Shown here: positions 33,102-48,881 of the stretch, piece by piece
Layout: each line of letters starts with the position of its first letter
Position numbering within the stretch: position 1 is the first letter of the stretch
Assembly: GCA_963693285.1 (NCBI GenBank)
Contig: OY848917.1
Span: 18,829,745 to 18,893,744, forward strand
Length of the DNA: 64,000 nt
Direction of reading: 5' to 3'
Origin: Xestospongia muta
Taxonomy: Eukaryota > Porifera > Demospongiae > Haplosclerida > Petrosiidae
The notes under the pieces: generated by a model
Databases searched by the model: none
What the model was told of the DNA's origin: nothing
The model's input: the letters and a program-made list of their open reading frames with translations, nothing else
Program-made: the position numbers and the translations under genes

Positions 33102-35712
33102 CAAGGGTGGGACAGCAGGTGGGGCTGGTGAGGCAATAGCCACACCACTTTTTTGCATTGTGGGCATAGCCCCACCATCTTTTGCGGAATCCGAAAGTGC
33201 AAGGTTCACTGTATCAACACATGTGTGTCTGGCAGATGGCGAAGAAGCAGACGTTGTTGGGTGATTTCCTTACCCGCCAGCAGTCAGAACAGTCAGAGCA
33301 GTCACCAGAAAGCAGTGATATTGACTCTGATTGCGCATCTGCCAAAAGTGACACACCGTTCAGTAAATCAGCTGAAGTTGAGATGGGCAGTATTTCATTG
33401 TGCGTTGCATTAGGAAGTAATGTCATATTAAGCAAGCCCAACCAACCACAATGTCAGTCATTCCCATCTAGGCTCTTCGGTAAGCAAAAGCGTTCGTTTC
33501 ATTCAAAGTTGTTCAATAATGAAAAATGGTCGTCATGGCTTCACTGGGATGGGACTGCAAACAAAGCCTTTTGCTACATATGTAGGAATCTTTTCCAACT
33601 ATATCAAATCAAGCTCACAAAAAACGTAGAAGCAGCTTTTATTGTCAATGAAAGCGAGCTACTTCAGCATTTGAGCAACATAGGCGAAGCAAGTGTCACC
33701 GGGAGTCAGTAATAAAATGGGCTCACCATCAGAAGGGAATTAGCATACAAGCCGAACTTAATGAGCAGGCTAGTGAAGAACAACAAACCAGCCTGCAATG
33801 TCTTTCAGTCATAGAAAATCTTGCACGGCAAGGTTTGGCACTCAGAGGGCATGATGAACAATTTGGCAACTTTTATCAACTTGTTAAACTACGGGTTAAT
33901 GAATGCCCAGCTTTAGAGAGATGGATGGAATGGAAAAAAAGCCTATTTATCACATGAAATACAAAATGAAATATTGAGGATCCTGTCACATCAAATTTTG
34001 CGTTCTATACTGAAAGATGTATCAGCAAGCTTGTGGTATTCCATCATGGTAGATGAGAAAGTGGATACCTCGCTAAATGAGCAGGTCAGTGTAAAAACTT
34101 TATAATAAAAGTGTATTATTCAGTCTTTTGTACTGCAGGTTACCTTGTGTATTCATCATGTCAATCCCTCTACACTGGATGTCCATGAGGACTGTTCGGG
34201 TTTGTATACAACTGATGCAGACACCATTACAAAGTTAATCCTTGACTCTTTAACTCACTTTAATCTCCTAATTAACTGTTGTAGTGGTCAGTGCTATGAT
34301 GGAGCTTTAAATACGTGTGGTAGGCATACTGGTGTTGCTACACAGATCCAGAGGGTAGAGCCTAAGGCATTGTATATCCACTACATGGCTCACAGCCTTA
34401 ATCTCGCTATACAGGACACTTGCCGGTCAATTCCAGTAAGGTCTGAGGCATTCGATATTGTGCTAGAGCTCTCAAAAGTGTTTAAATATAGTGCTAAAAA
34501 GAAACTAATGCTTCTGAAACTTAAATATGAGCTTGCACCAGCTACACCAGGGTTGAAGCCACTTTGTCCTACACACTGGACAGTAAGAGCAGAATCCCTG
34601 CGCTCTGTCATTGTCAATTATACAGTGATTTTATCAGTGTTACAAGAAATAGTGAGGAATATAAGGGGAATTTTGAGACATGTAGTCAGGCCAGGGGTAT
34701 CTTAACTGCAATGGAGAAATTCCACTTTTTATTTGGGGTGATCATAAGTGAAAAGATATTTTCAATCACTGACTCTCTTAGTAAAGCCTTTCAGAAGAAA
34801 GATCTATCAGCTATTGCTGCTAGAAAGGGTTCATTGGTTGTTGTTTCAACTTTGAAGGAGTTTAGAAATGACTCAGAATTCAGCAAATTTTGGACAAATG
34901 TAAGAGAGAGAGCAATACAATTGGAAGTAGGAGAGCCTATATTAATTACCCTGTAGGTGCAAACTACCAAAACGACTGGACGAATCTAACTCTACTACAT
35001 TTCATGATGCCACCCCAGAAGATATGTACAAAAGGTACTATTTCGAACTCATTGACACTGTAATGGGGGAAATAGAGAAAAGATTAAACTCCTCTTCTTT
35101 CACACTGTTTACGAGAATGGAAATGTTGTTGCAATCAGCTGCTGAAGGTAAGGAAGGTGGTCGAGCAGTTTAGCGATAATCTAAATCTTGATGATTTATG
35201 TACTGAACTTGCTCTCCTAAAGAATGTAATGTCATTAATGGAATTTACATATGCTAACTTGAAATGGGAAGTCATTGAATATGGTGCAATACTTCCTCAG
35301 GTGACAAACCTACTTCAGTTGCTCCTTGTTGTCCCTGCCACTTCAGCCACAAGTGAACGGTCATTTTCCTCTCTTCGCTTGCTTAAAAATTTTTAAGGAC
35401 TACAATGAGTCAAAGTTGTTTAAACCACCTTATGTTACTTCATGTACACAAAGACTATACCATTGACCGAAAAGCAGCTATTACTGAATTCATTACAAGT
35501 AATTCAGAACGTAAACAAACATTTGCTACTCCTGTTTATAAGAATGATTTGATGATATTTTGTCTATAGTTTAAACTTTACCTATAGAGGGCTAATATAA
35601 GAAAAAATAATAATAATATTAGTGTGTTTTGTTAATAACAACATAGGGTCCCTGACAAAAACGACAAGCCAAATTTAGCCCCACCACTTTTTCTAATCCT
35701 CTGCCACCCCTG
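33102..35712 (+). mobile_element. Full-length but decayed hAT (KAT-type) transposon
   Basis: The left end starts CAAGGGTGGGACAG and the right end (35701-35712) is CTGCCACCCCTG, whose reverse complement CAGGGGTGGCAG matches it with a few changes. Second-level complementarity (ggtggggct left, agccccacc right) supports the pairing. The 2.6-kb interior holds one transposase pseudogene. An exact 8-bp duplication is not evident. Confidence 0.65.
33236..35570 (+). pseudogene. hAT (KAT/ZMYM1-like) transposase, near full length
   Basis: The start at 33236 reads MAKKQTLLGDFLTRQQ. A TTF-type zinc finger region follows (SFPSRLFGKQKRSFHS, FCYICRNLF), then LARQGLALRGHDEQFGNF. The catalytic core begins at LWYSIMVDEKVDTS, with the second acidic site in CSGQCYDGALN and the hallmark CPTHWTVR. 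The C-terminal dimerisation segment VPATSATSERSFSSLRLLKN is followed out of frame by HLMLLHVHKDYT. A short intron may lie near 34087-34138. Stops at 33710 and frameshifts near 33950, 34700 and 34950 inactivate it. Overall length and order match a single KAT-type protein. Confidence 0.75.
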
Positions 35713-35734
35713 AATATTATGTCTGGTGATGATC

Positions 35735-36380
35735 CTTCAAGTCCATAGAGAACACAGATAAAGTCCCTCATTGCAAAGTTGGTAGATTTGATCAAGCTTT
35801 CAAAACTTGGGACCAGTATGTTGAACAGCTGCAACACTTCTTTGATGCTAACAAATTCAAGATGATTTGCAAAAAGATCAATTTTATTGTTGGTATTGAC
35901 TCCAAAGAATTACAAGTTACTTTGCAGTTTACTAAGTCTAGAGCAGCTGAAGGACAAATCATTTACACAGACTGTTGAGGTGCTGGAGGTACAGACCACA
36001 GGTTAGACAACCGTAGATTTAAAGGGTCAATCTGTATAAATTGTGAGAAGCTAGGCCATATCCAAAGGGTGTGTAGGTCCATAAGTCAGAACTAATCTGG
36101 CCAATCCTTCAGTTTAACTTGTAAAAACTGTAGTAAGACAGGCCACATCTAAAAGTACTTTAGACCAGCTTAGGCAAAGTAAACCACAAGCATTAGAAGC
36201 CCGACTATTGAATAAGACACCACATTAGAAGAGTATCGACTAAATAACATCCATGAGCAAGGATGCCAACCACTCAAGTTAAGATTGATGATCAACAAAA
36301 AGGATCTGGAAATAGAACTAGACACTGGATGAGTGTTAGTTTAGTTTCAAAAATACAAACAGCATTTTCAGATTTAACAA
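35735..36380 (+). pseudogene. Ty3/Gypsy gag and protease start, decayed
   Basis: The gag capsid reads KVGRFDQAFKTWDQYVEQLQ followed by HFFDANKFK. Two CCHC knuckles follow: CINCEKLGHIQRVC is intact, while CKNCSKTGHI ends in a stop and lacks its final Cys. The protease start contains INKKDLEIELDTG with the catalytic DTG, then a stop. Nothing of RT follows because a BEL element begins. Confidence 0.6.
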
Positions 36381-36631
36381 TTGGCACTATGGGCACAGCC
36401 AATTCAGTATGTTATACTGGCTCAATAACCTATTCTTTTACTATTTTGTCTAACTGTTCCTTGATCTTTGTTTTGATTTTTGTTTTGATCTTTGCTTTAA
36501 GTAAATTAAGGACTAAATGAGCTTGGAAAAATTTTGGTTTTGCATCTTGTTCCACATAAATCCTGGCTTTGAATCCTTTCAGTAAGTTTAAACCTTCCAC
36601 CAAGTACACTATCTGTTCAAGCTATTCATTC

Positions 36632-36758
36632 AATAATAATTATTGTATTTCAGTTAATTTAAGTTGGGTGTGGTTTTTTATCACTAGTTTATTTGTTCAT
36701 GTTCTTTTGGTGATCACTAGAAAAATCGTTTCTAAACTTCAGGGAAACGTTCCCTACA
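36632..36758 (+). repeat. 5' LTR (3' portion) of BEL element
   Basis: These 127 bp closely match 48938-49065, both ending gttccctaca, with about ten substitutions and three small indels. The full LTR start is unclear; a TG near 36410 is possible. TGGTCCACCGAACCAG, a candidate tRNA primer-binding site, follows immediately at 36760. Confidence 0.75.
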
Positions 36759-36821
36759 TTGGTCCACCGAACCAGATACTTGTTGCTGGTTGCTTAGAAA
36801 AGTTACTTATCGCTTGTTTCA

Positions 36822-38515
36822 ATGGGAGACTTACCTGGTCTGAGGCGAAGAAGAGGAGTGTCACGTGCCTTCATTACATGCCTGTCTACTAAAATTGTTG
36901 AAGCTGAATCCAAGTTTGGAGAACCTGGACTCTCTAGCTCAGAAATTATTTAAAAGGTTGAAATCACTAGATTCAGATTTTAAAACTCAACATTTGGCAG
37001 TTGTTGATTCTCTCAAAGAAGGAAGTGATTTTGATTGCGAACAGGACATCCTCAATCAACACAATGATTAAGTTCTTGATTTGTCTGGAGCGATTGATAG
37101 ATGCCTCTCCATGAACAAGAACACACTCAATTAAGAAAATTGCTGGCAGGAGACTGGAACACCTTTGCATGAATTTTGAAAAGGTTAGTGAAGCTGTTGA
37201 AAAATTGACTGAATCTGATGATATTTGTTTAATACGTTTGCATGATGAACAGTTAGTTAATTTCAAACATGAACTAGATGATATTTGTAAATCTGTGTTA
37301 AGTTCTAACAAAGCAGAAGACGAAGAGTTGTCACTTCAGCAGATCGAGTTTCAGAAGTTGTTTGACTGTTCGTTAGCTGTGAAACGTCTTTTGGAGAATA
37401 GAGCTCATCCTACTGCTCCAACATCATCTCATGAAGGGGTGAAACTGCCCAAGTTAGATGTTCCAAGCTTTGATGGTAATATTTTAAACTGGAAGATGTT
37501 CTGGGATCAGTTTTGCATATCGGTTCACAATCGTTCTAATTTGTCAGATTCCGAGAAACTCATTTACCTTTTACATTCACTAAAGGATGGCCCAGCCAAA
37601 CGATCAATCGAGGGTCTGTCTAGATCCGGAGAATGCTATGCCGAGGCGATTGATTGTTTGAAATCGAGATACGATCGACCACAGTTAATCCATCAAAAAC
37701 ATGTGCGCATAATCCTGGAAGCTCCTCCTTTGAAGGATGGTGATGGTAAAGAGCTACACAAGCTACATTACACCATACAACAACATACTCGAGCATTAAA
37801 AGCAATGGATTGTGAACCTTTGGGCCTATTTCTCACTTCTGTCATTGAACTTAAGTTGGACACAATAACACTGTTCGAATGGCAAAAACACAGTCAAGAC
37901 ACTTCGAGTATGCCACACTATCTAGATCTACTAGAGTTCATCAATCTCTGTGCACAAGCATCAGAAACATCTACTCCAGAAGGCAAGAAATTGTCAAAGG
38001 GTGAGATTAAAAGGAATTTCCTCACCAGTAAGCCAGTAACATCATTCGCTACCAATACTGATATCTCTGAGTCTCAAGTATGTGTGCTGTGTAAGTCAGA
38101 CAAGCATCCACTGTTTAGCTGTAGCAAATTCAAGGAGTTGCCTCATGATGGGAAACTGTCAGTTCTCAAAGCACATAATCTCTGTATCAACTGTCTTTGA
38201 TTGGGTCATTTTGCTCGGCAGTGCAAATCTGTTCACCATTGTAGAAAATGTCATGGTAATCATCACATGCTATTGCATAAGGAACGAGCTGGCAGTATCA
38301 GTCCCAGGCAGGAAAATTCAAGTCAAGTCACTACTCACACAACCATTAGCATCAAGTCTCAATCTCTGCTGATGACCTGTAGTGTGCTACTGCATTCCCC
38401 TAGTGGCTTATGTGTTGTTGTTCGAGGACTTCTTGATTCGGCATCTTCAGAATCCTTTATTTCTGATCGATTGTCACAAGTCTGTACCTTCCTAGGGCTC
38501 ATCATGGATCATTAG
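36822..38515 (+). pseudogene. BEL gag (DUF1759 type) with zinc knuckles and protease
   Basis: Begins MGDLPGLRRRRGVSRAFITC at 36822; an early stop and shift (near 36950-37070) precede a long open segment from 37169 to 38200. That segment has the DUF1759 core (PKLDVPSFDGNILNWKMFWD, then YLLHSLKDGPAKRSIEGL) and Cys/His motifs (CVLCKSDKHPLFSC, then NLCINCL, a stop and GHFARQC). After it comes a protease-like LLDSASSESFISDRL near 38430, with DSA at the active site. Only a few lesions, so this is a moderately young copy. Confidence 0.75.
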
Positions 38516-38755
38516 TGTTGGCGGATTGTCAAACAAGTCACCAATCAACTCAGTCACCAATTTTCTGGTTTCTCCTGTTCAGTCACCACATGAGAAGGTC
38601 AGCGTAACTGCAGTAGTTGTTCCCAAGGTAACATGTGATTTGCCTCGTTACCACATTCCCTTTGATAGTAGTTGGAGTCTTTTGTCCGATCTTGAACTGG
38701 CTGACCTGGAATTTGGAACCCTAGGTCCAATTGACCTGTTGTTGGGTGTAGGTAT

Positions 38756-40610
38756 TTGTTGAAGTCCTGTTGCACGACAGGAGGGTTGACCCACTTAACA
38801 CTCCTGCTACTATTGAACAGCAAATTTGGTTGGATCATTGCTGGTACTGTAGATACGGAAAACAGTACAGAACTTGGTTCAAACCATACCATTACGATGT
38901 CAGAAGATATTTTCAAGAGATTCTATGCAATTGAAGAGCTTCATCAGGCAGACTCTGGTTGCTGGTCGATGGAAGAGCGCACTGAGGTTAAGCATTTTGA
39001 AGCTCAACATTTTCGTTCCCCTAGTGGACGTTTCATAGTTCCATTGCCACGGAGAGCAGACTTACAGACCATTGGAGAGTCTAGATCCCACGCAGTGCAA
39101 AGGTTTTTATTCCTGGAAGATCATTACATCACAGGGATTATCTGGTAAGGTCAATGACATTATAAATGAGTATTTTGACATGGGTTATGCTGAACCTGTT
39201 CCCTTAGCTGACTTGGACAGACCTCCATCTCAAGTTTTCTACCTTCTGATGCATGTCATATGGAAGGATTCGAGCACAACAACCAAGATCAGAGCAGTTT
39301 TTGATCCATCAGCAAAATCGTCAACTGGTGTGTCTCTTAATGACACATTACTTGTTGGTCCGACAGTACACTCAACACTTATTGATGTCTTGCTTCGTTT
39401 TTGTTTGTATCATATAGCTCTAACAACAGATGTTAGTCGGATGTATCGAGCCGTGGAGTTAACCAAGTCTGACCATGATTATCAGATTTGTTTGGAGGAG
39501 TGATCCTAGCAAACCTCTTCAGGATTACCAAATGACTAGGGTAACATTTGGAGTTTCAGCTGCTACATTTGCTGCTAATATGGCTCTCAGACAGAATGCA
39601 GTAGATCACATTACTGAATTCCCTATGGCAGCGAAGGCTGTATTCAATTCTTTCTATATCGATGATGGCCTAATCGGTGCTGATTCTGTTGAAGAAGATA
39701 TTTCACTTCAGAAACAACTGCAGGATCTATTTGCAAGAGGAGAATTTCTCCAATGTTGCTTTAGTAATTGATAATCTACCTCCTGAATTAGGAGACTCTA
39801 AAGTATTTTATCCATCACAGAATCTCAGAGTTATACCAAAACACTGGGCATTCAATGGAATTCTAAGGTAGATCTCTTTTGTTTGACAATCAATGAACTG
39901 CCTTAATGGAATAATCCTACAAAGAGGGAACTAGTGTCTGATATTGCGAAGACCTTTGATGTTTTGGGATGGTTCTCTCTGACCATAGTAAAGGCAGAGA
40001 GTGTGGGAGCCAGGAATTGACTGGGACCAAGAGGTACCTGAGCGCATCGTGGAAGAATGGTTAAGATGGAGGACAGAATTGAAGCTTCTCTCTCAAAAAC
40101 ACATTAATCGGTATTATTTCCCAAAAAATGTTTTAATCAAAGACTTACAACTTCATGGATTCTGTGATTCCTCAGAGAATGTGTTTGCGAGTGTAGTCTA
40201 TCTGCGAATGACCGATTCTATAGGCAAGGTACATATTTCATTGGTTATGGCAAAGACCAAAGTAGCCCCCATCATAAGGTTGACAATTCAACGATTAGAG
40301 TTGTGTGGAGCACATTTACTAGCCAGGGTACTCAGTCATGTGAAATGGGTTTTGGAGATTTCATCTTCTGAAATATTTGTGTGGACTGATAGCACCATTG
40401 TGTTAGTTAGACTTGTTGAAAGGCAATCCAAGAAGATTTACACAGCTTGTTGGTAAAAGATTTTCAGTCATAATGAGTCTCATCCCACCTGAACGATGGA
40501 GTCATGTAAATGGAGTCGAAAATCCTGCTGACTGTGCATCAAGAGGAGTGTTTCCAGCTGAACTTATGGCACATAATATGTGGTGGTCTGGTCCAGACTG
40601 GTTGAAGTGA
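38756..40610 (+). pseudogene. BEL reverse transcriptase and RNase H
   Basis: Segments in order are the pre-RT region (IEELHQADSGCWSMEER), fingers (KIRAVFDPSAKSSTGVSLND), first catalytic Asp in IALTTDVSRMYRAVEL, and FGVSAATFAANMAL. The intact YIDD box follows in FNSFYIDDGLIGADS. After a decayed connector come RNase H blocks (LHGFCDSSENVFASVVY, RLELCGAHLLARVL, VWTDSTIVLVRL) and NPADCASRGVFP. Frameshifts near 39080, 39500, 39760 and 40420. Confidence 0.8.
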
Positions 40611-41276
40611 CCTCCCTCTGAATGGCCGATGAAAGGTACTCTGAGGAACTGTGTCATCACTCATATGTTCAGCAAACGTCACCTGTTATTTCATTGGATC
40701 ACTGTTCTGATTTAAACCACTTGAAACGAGTTACAGCATGGATCATTCGTTTTGTTGATTGTTGTCGGAAGAAAAGTACCACAACAAATAGCTTGTCAAC
40801 TAAGGAATTGGAAACTGCTGAAAATTATTGGATCAAATATTCTCAACACGATTGTTTTGAAGCTGAACTGAAGATAATTGAACATGGAAAACAACTTTCA
40901 ACTAAAAACAATTTACAATCTCTGAACCCATTTAAGTGATATAATGTTATTTTATAATAATAAACTAGTTACTTATCAATTAATTACTGGTTCACAACAG
41001 TACAGGTAACTGTACTCATTGCAGTTAATATGTGGTATGATTTTTATCTAGTCCTTCATGATGGGGAGGTTTATGGAGGGTAGTTTGGTGTCCGAGTTTG
41101 TTCGATGTACTCATTCTGGTGAACTGAGTTCTGTTAGTTGTGTTTGGGGTCAGCACCAGGTGAATGGATGCATGGACTGATGGATGGACAAATGGATAGA
41201 TGGATGGATTAACAAATGGATCAATGTAATGGAACAGTAATTAGTCACATTAAAGACCTTTCAATTTTTAGTTTAG

Positions 41277-44546
<3,270 letters not shown>

Positions 44547-44899
44547 TAATGAACTCCTAATATTGTATGGTGACTATTATACTCACTATGTTAATATTGA
44601 TGATGTAAAGGTTCTGCATTTTTAGTCCACTCAGTTGATGTTGTAGTATCATTAGTACTGAACCAGCTGCTAGAGTTATGTTACCACTACCTGAGTTTGA
44701 GTGATTCTAATTCTGTGCATCTTGAACTTGATGGATAGTTAACATATTAGATATTACAGTTATAGAAATGTCTGTTAAAACAATTAATGATAGCTCAGAA
44801 ACTAATTGAGTCTGTTCACAAAATCTAATCTTGTAAGCTGGTATCAGTAACTAGTTGTAACTAATTCATTGTTGTTTTCATAATTAACAAGATTGACTG

Positions 44900-45440
44900 T
44901 TTAGAATCTTGTTTAGAACGTTTATGATTAAAACATTTGTAATCTTTAAAAGGTAATGTTAAGAATTTGTTTTAAAAGGATGAATTAAAGAATAGATTTT
45001 AAATAGATTTAAAAAAGAAGATATTCGGAATAAATTTAAATGAATAAATTTAAGAATAAAAAAGAATAAATTTGAATGAGCGAAAGATATTTGGAATAAA
45101 TTTAAATGAGCGAATTTAATATTAAGAATATAAAAAATTTTTCTTAAAAAAGAGTAAATTTAAAATATATTTAATATTAACAATTTAAGATTAATTTTTT
45201 TAAAAGAATAAAAAAATTTTTTTTTAAAAAGAATAAATTTAAATGAGAGAATTTAATATTAAAAATAGATTTTAAAGAACGAATTTAAAAGTTTTAAGTT
45301 ACAAATAACAAAACAGAAACAAAAAGAAATTCAAATAACAAAACAAAAACAAAAAGAAATTCAAATAACAAAACAAAAACAAAAAAATTAAAAGTTAACA
45401 AATAAGAAATCAAAAACAAAAAAAAAAGAAAATAAAAAGT
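44900..45440. repeat. A-rich low-complexity and short tandem repeats
   Basis: Iterations of aataaatttaaatgaa-like words, followed at 45300-45390 by three copies of a unit of about 30 bp, caaataacaaaacaaaaacaaaaagaaatt. Confidence 0.8.
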
Positions 45441-45738
45441 TCAAAGATGAAGAGTCCTCCAATCCACTTGATGACAGAGCCAGTCCAGACTGTAGAAAAC
45501 ATAGAAAAAGAGAGAGAAAAAATCTGTTAAAACTGAATCAATGAAGTAAAGAATTGAATGGATGGAGAGATAGCTCACCTTTTTCAACAGGACTGCTCCT
45601 ACAGGGAAAGAAAAAGAGTAAATGAACTTGTAGAGACAAAGAATGGATGGATGGAGAGTGAAGAGAGACAGAGGAAGTGAAAAAGGACCACCAACCTACA
45701 CACACACAGCACACACACACGCACCCTACAGGATCAGA

Positions 45739-45814
45739 GCTCTCCCCCGCCACCTGGCGGCCTAGGATTTTTAAAAAAAATTTTTTTTAGGCCGCCAGGC
45801 GGCAGGGGAGAGAT
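45739..45814. repeat. GC-rich 75-bp hairpin
   Basis: CTCTCCCCCGCCACCTGG and ggcct at the left pair with aggcc GCCAGGCGGCAGGGGAGAG at the right, with two mismatches across 24 bp. An A-run and T-run form a second short arm, leaving almost no loop. It stands out as GC-rich in AT-rich DNA. Confidence 0.75.
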
Positions 45815-45959
45815 GATTTGTAGAGATTGTATGAGTGTGTGTATAATGTATAGGCTAGATAGCCCAAAATAAAAATAAAAAAATAAAAGAAGAGAAGGCT
45901 GGAAGAAAGACAGGAGAGAGTCCAATGACCAGGATAGCAAACTCATCTTTTACATTCAG

Positions 45960-46145
45960 AGAACATCAGGCAGGAGCTGGAACAGTCAGAGAACATCAGA
46001 ACAGTCAGAGTCATCAGAAAGGGAACATCAAAGAACATCAGAGCTAGAACAGTCAGAGAACATCAGAGCTAGAACAGTCAGAGAACATCAGAGCTAGAAC
46101 AGTTAAAGAACATCAGAGCTAAAACAGTCAGAGAACATCATTGAG
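45960..46145. repeat. Minisatellite, 25-bp unit
   Basis: Five or more copies of agagaacatcagagctagaacagtc with small changes. Confidence 0.9.
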
Positions 46146-46307
46146 GTATGAAAATATCAAAGCACATCAGTTAGAAAAGTAAGACCTGTAGAAACGAAAA
46201 AAAGGAATTAGACAATCAATAAAGAAATAAATGAAGAAATTTAAAAAAGAAAAGTTACAAAAATAAAGAAAAGGATGACAAAAAACAATAAAGGTGACAA
46301 AAAAACG

Positions 46308-46412
46308 AGTGAAATCCAACGATGAGAGAGACGATCCAACGATGAGAGAGACGATCCAACGACGAGAGAGACGATCCAACGACGAGAGAGACGATCCAAC
46401 GACGACGACGAT
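46308..46412. repeat. Minisatellite, 20-bp unit
   Basis: About five copies of gatccaacga(t/c)gagagagac, ending in a (GAC)n-like tail. The minus-strand frame over it is periodic and probably not a gene. Confidence 0.9.
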
Positions 46413-47053
46413 CCCACGGAGGTGCAGTGCACTGAACATGGCCGACAACCCTATCTTTTTATAGTCTATAAAGATGAACTTTAAGGGATCACGCTCTCTT
46501 ACAGACTCAGACACACAATCCTGCGTGTGCTGGAATGTTAATTGTACCATAATGGCGGGAACTTATAATTGACCAATCAGAATGCACGACTCACACTCCT
46601 CCTACCAACACTCACTCATTAAACGCGTGACTCGTATACATCGGTTACATCCAGCTTTAATTACTTTTCAATTTTCAGAAATAATCGTTTGCCTTAATTA
46701 CCAAACTAGATTAATGGAGAGATGCACACCATTATGGAGATCACAACAATAAACTTATAATTCAATTTGAAAAATTAGCAATAAAATTTGACATTACAAA
46801 ACATATCACAAACATCCCATTAATAATATCATGAACTTACAGAAGAGTGGCTCAGGTCAAATCTAGGTTTCTTCAGTTAATCTATTGTTATATTAAAGGT
46901 CAGCTCATGTAGCATTTATTTTTATAAATCATCTCTTATTAAAAATCATTATGTGTAATTGATCCAAACAAAATTTATTTGATTCCATGCTAAAAGTTTG
47001 AGTTAAGACACGAAGGCCCATACAATATTACATTAAATTAATTTAATATAAAA
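46413..47053. other. No recognised gene
   Basis: Non-coding DNA with a CCAAT motif (ttgaccaatcagaatg near 46570) and a TATA-like tttttatagtc near 46455, which could be part of an old promoter. No transcript structure is evident. Confidence 0.3.
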
Positions 47054-47693
47054 TTAGAAATGCTTATAATATGGAAATGATGCAAAGTAAGACTCTTCAC
47101 CTTGTATTACCGCTGAGGACCATGTCGGAAAGCTTGAAAAACCAGCTTCTGATGCAACATCTTTCAGTACAGGCTCAATAGTTTTCTGAATTGAGACCAT
47201 CAATGATTTAACAACCTCAATATCACATTTTTCAGGCAGTATGGTCAAAAGGCTAAGGGTTAGATCATCTGAGACGAAAAAGGCTGCAAGAGTATGTCTA
47301 AGTGCAGTAGATAATTTATATACAATGTATATCTTGTCTTTTGGAAATTCAGTAGTACCATCACTAACACATATGTAAGTAGTTTGACAAGCTGCCAATT
47401 CTTCTCCATACTCATCATAATAATCATTAACACGCTGTAATATGGTGTGTCCAGTTGGTGGTAGAACATTGACCATTCCATCTTTAATGCTAAGCTTGAA
47501 AAGAGATTGTAGCAAGTTTAGAGATTTAGGTGAACTATTGATTGATACTTTACAATTGTCACTGCAAAACTTTATGATAACACCATTTTCAACCTGTTTT
47601 GTAAGTCCAACAGCAGCTGGTTCCACGCAATTGTCACACCGATTGATACAGTACCAACATCGATATCTTGTCATACATTTCAGATCCACTCTG
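47054..47693 (-). CDS. Unrecognised Cys-rich protein, single exon visible
   Basis: A 211-codon minus-strand frame, preceded by an acceptor (tttttcccatcag) so the true exon starts near 47693. The N-terminal part has CWYCINRCDNC, then FCSDNCK some 25 residues later, which could bind zinc in a treble-clef or MYM-like way. The remainder is a mixed alpha/beta-like sequence without low complexity, ending FASFPYYKHF. It is one of the longest undamaged frames in the window. Neighbours are minisatellites and the BEL integrase part. I do not recognise the family; a transposon-borne or host gene are both possible. Confidence 0.45.
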
Positions 47694-47873
47694 ATGGGAA
47701 AAAGAATGGTAATAAATCATCACTAGTACTAAAATAGGATCATTATATAATAAAAAATGATATGTTATGATCAGATTTCATCAAATGGTCTACCAGTATC
47801 ATTAACACTCACAATATGTCAAACAATTACTGTAATCACTCAACTTATAATTCATCATGAACATAACTGACTA

Positions 47874-48881
47874 TTACATGCTGGCCCCACATTAATGAGA
47901 GCATCTCTGAATCGCAGATTGTACATTATTGGCATCCATAGATGCATCCGATCTATCACTCGAGGTTGTATCGGGTGTTGTCGTGAATCAGCTAAACCAC
48001 AATTACAGAAATTGGGAAAACTACCTGTTGAGAGAATTGTACCTGCCCACCCAGGCACTGTGTTTGCTACCATTGGAATTGATTATGCTGGTCCTGTGAA
48101 GATGAAGTACGGGCCCATACGTAAACCTACCATTTCAAAAGCACATATATGTGTATTTGTATCAATGTCAGTCAAAGCAGTCTATATAGAACTAGTCTCT
48201 GAATTAACAACCAAAGCATTTCTAGCTTGTCTCCGAAGATTCATAGCCCAATGTGGAAACCCAAGAGTTGTTTGGAGCGACCATGGGACTAACTTTGTTG
48301 GTCCTTCTCAAAAACTGAAGGAACTCACAGAGTTCTTACAGGAAAAATCACGAAACTATTGCTGACTTCTGCTCTTCTCAAGCAATTGAATTGAAATTTA
48401 TCCCTGAAAGGGCACCTCATTTTGGAGGTCTCTGGGAAGCAGCGGTTAAAAGTCTGAAAAGGCATTTAAAGAGAATTGTTGAAGAAAACAAACTGACCTT
48501 TGAAGAGTTAACAACAACACTTACACAAATTGAAGCATGTCTGAACAGTAAACCATTAACACCTATACCATCTGATAGTGATGGAATTGAAGCACTCACC
48601 CCTGGACACTTTCTGGTAGAAATGGTCAACTGAATACTTAGTTTCTTTACGTCGAAATAACAATATGGAGATTTCAAAGTAAGAATATCTGTGTTGGTGA
48701 CATAGCCATAGTTCAAGATGATACTCTAGTCCCTTGCAAATGGCCACTCAGGAAAGTGATCGAAGTTCATAAAGGCAAGGATGATCTAGTACGTGTTGTG
48801 ACAGTCAAAATGAGATCAGGTATCTACAAACGATCAATAACCAAGATAGCAATTTTGCTCTCTGATGAAAAAGCGAACTGA
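47874..48881 (+). pseudogene. BEL integrase with one frameshift
   Basis: Zinc-binding segment with H, then CIGCCRESAKPQ. Core strands follow: IGIDYAGPVKMKYG (first Asp), VFVSMSVKAVYIEL, VVWSDHGTNFVG (second Asp). After a frameshift near 48350 comes PERAPHFGGLWEAAVKSL (Glu). The three acidic residues are all present. Another shift near 48630 precedes the C-terminal domain (RKVIEVHKGKDDLVRVV). Only two lesions plus one early stop. Confidence 0.8.

Larger units (their letters stand above)
36632..40945 (+). mobile_element. BEL/Pao retrotransposon, 5' portion (LTR, gag, protease, RT, RNase H)
   Basis: The element runs from the LTR through gag (36822 onwards), protease (near 38415), RT (38756-39770) and RNase H (40001-40610). 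It stops at SLNPFK near 40937, shortly before the integrase would begin. The matching integrase and 3' LTR lie at 47840-49065 in the same orientation, so about 6.9 kb of unrelated DNA separates the two parts and roughly 30 codons are missing at the break. Confidence 0.8.

Noticed and set aside
36263..36892. Two plus-strand frames between the Gypsy gag relic and BEL gag
   Set aside because: They lie over the LTR region; hydrophobic residues come from T-rich LTR sequence and the frame continues into gag out of register.
46167..46550. 127-codon minus-strand frame with periodic SLSSLDRLSRRWIVS units
   Set aside because: It follows exactly the 20-bp minisatellite and then runs into hydrophobic low-complexity sequence; no splice context or recognisable domain.
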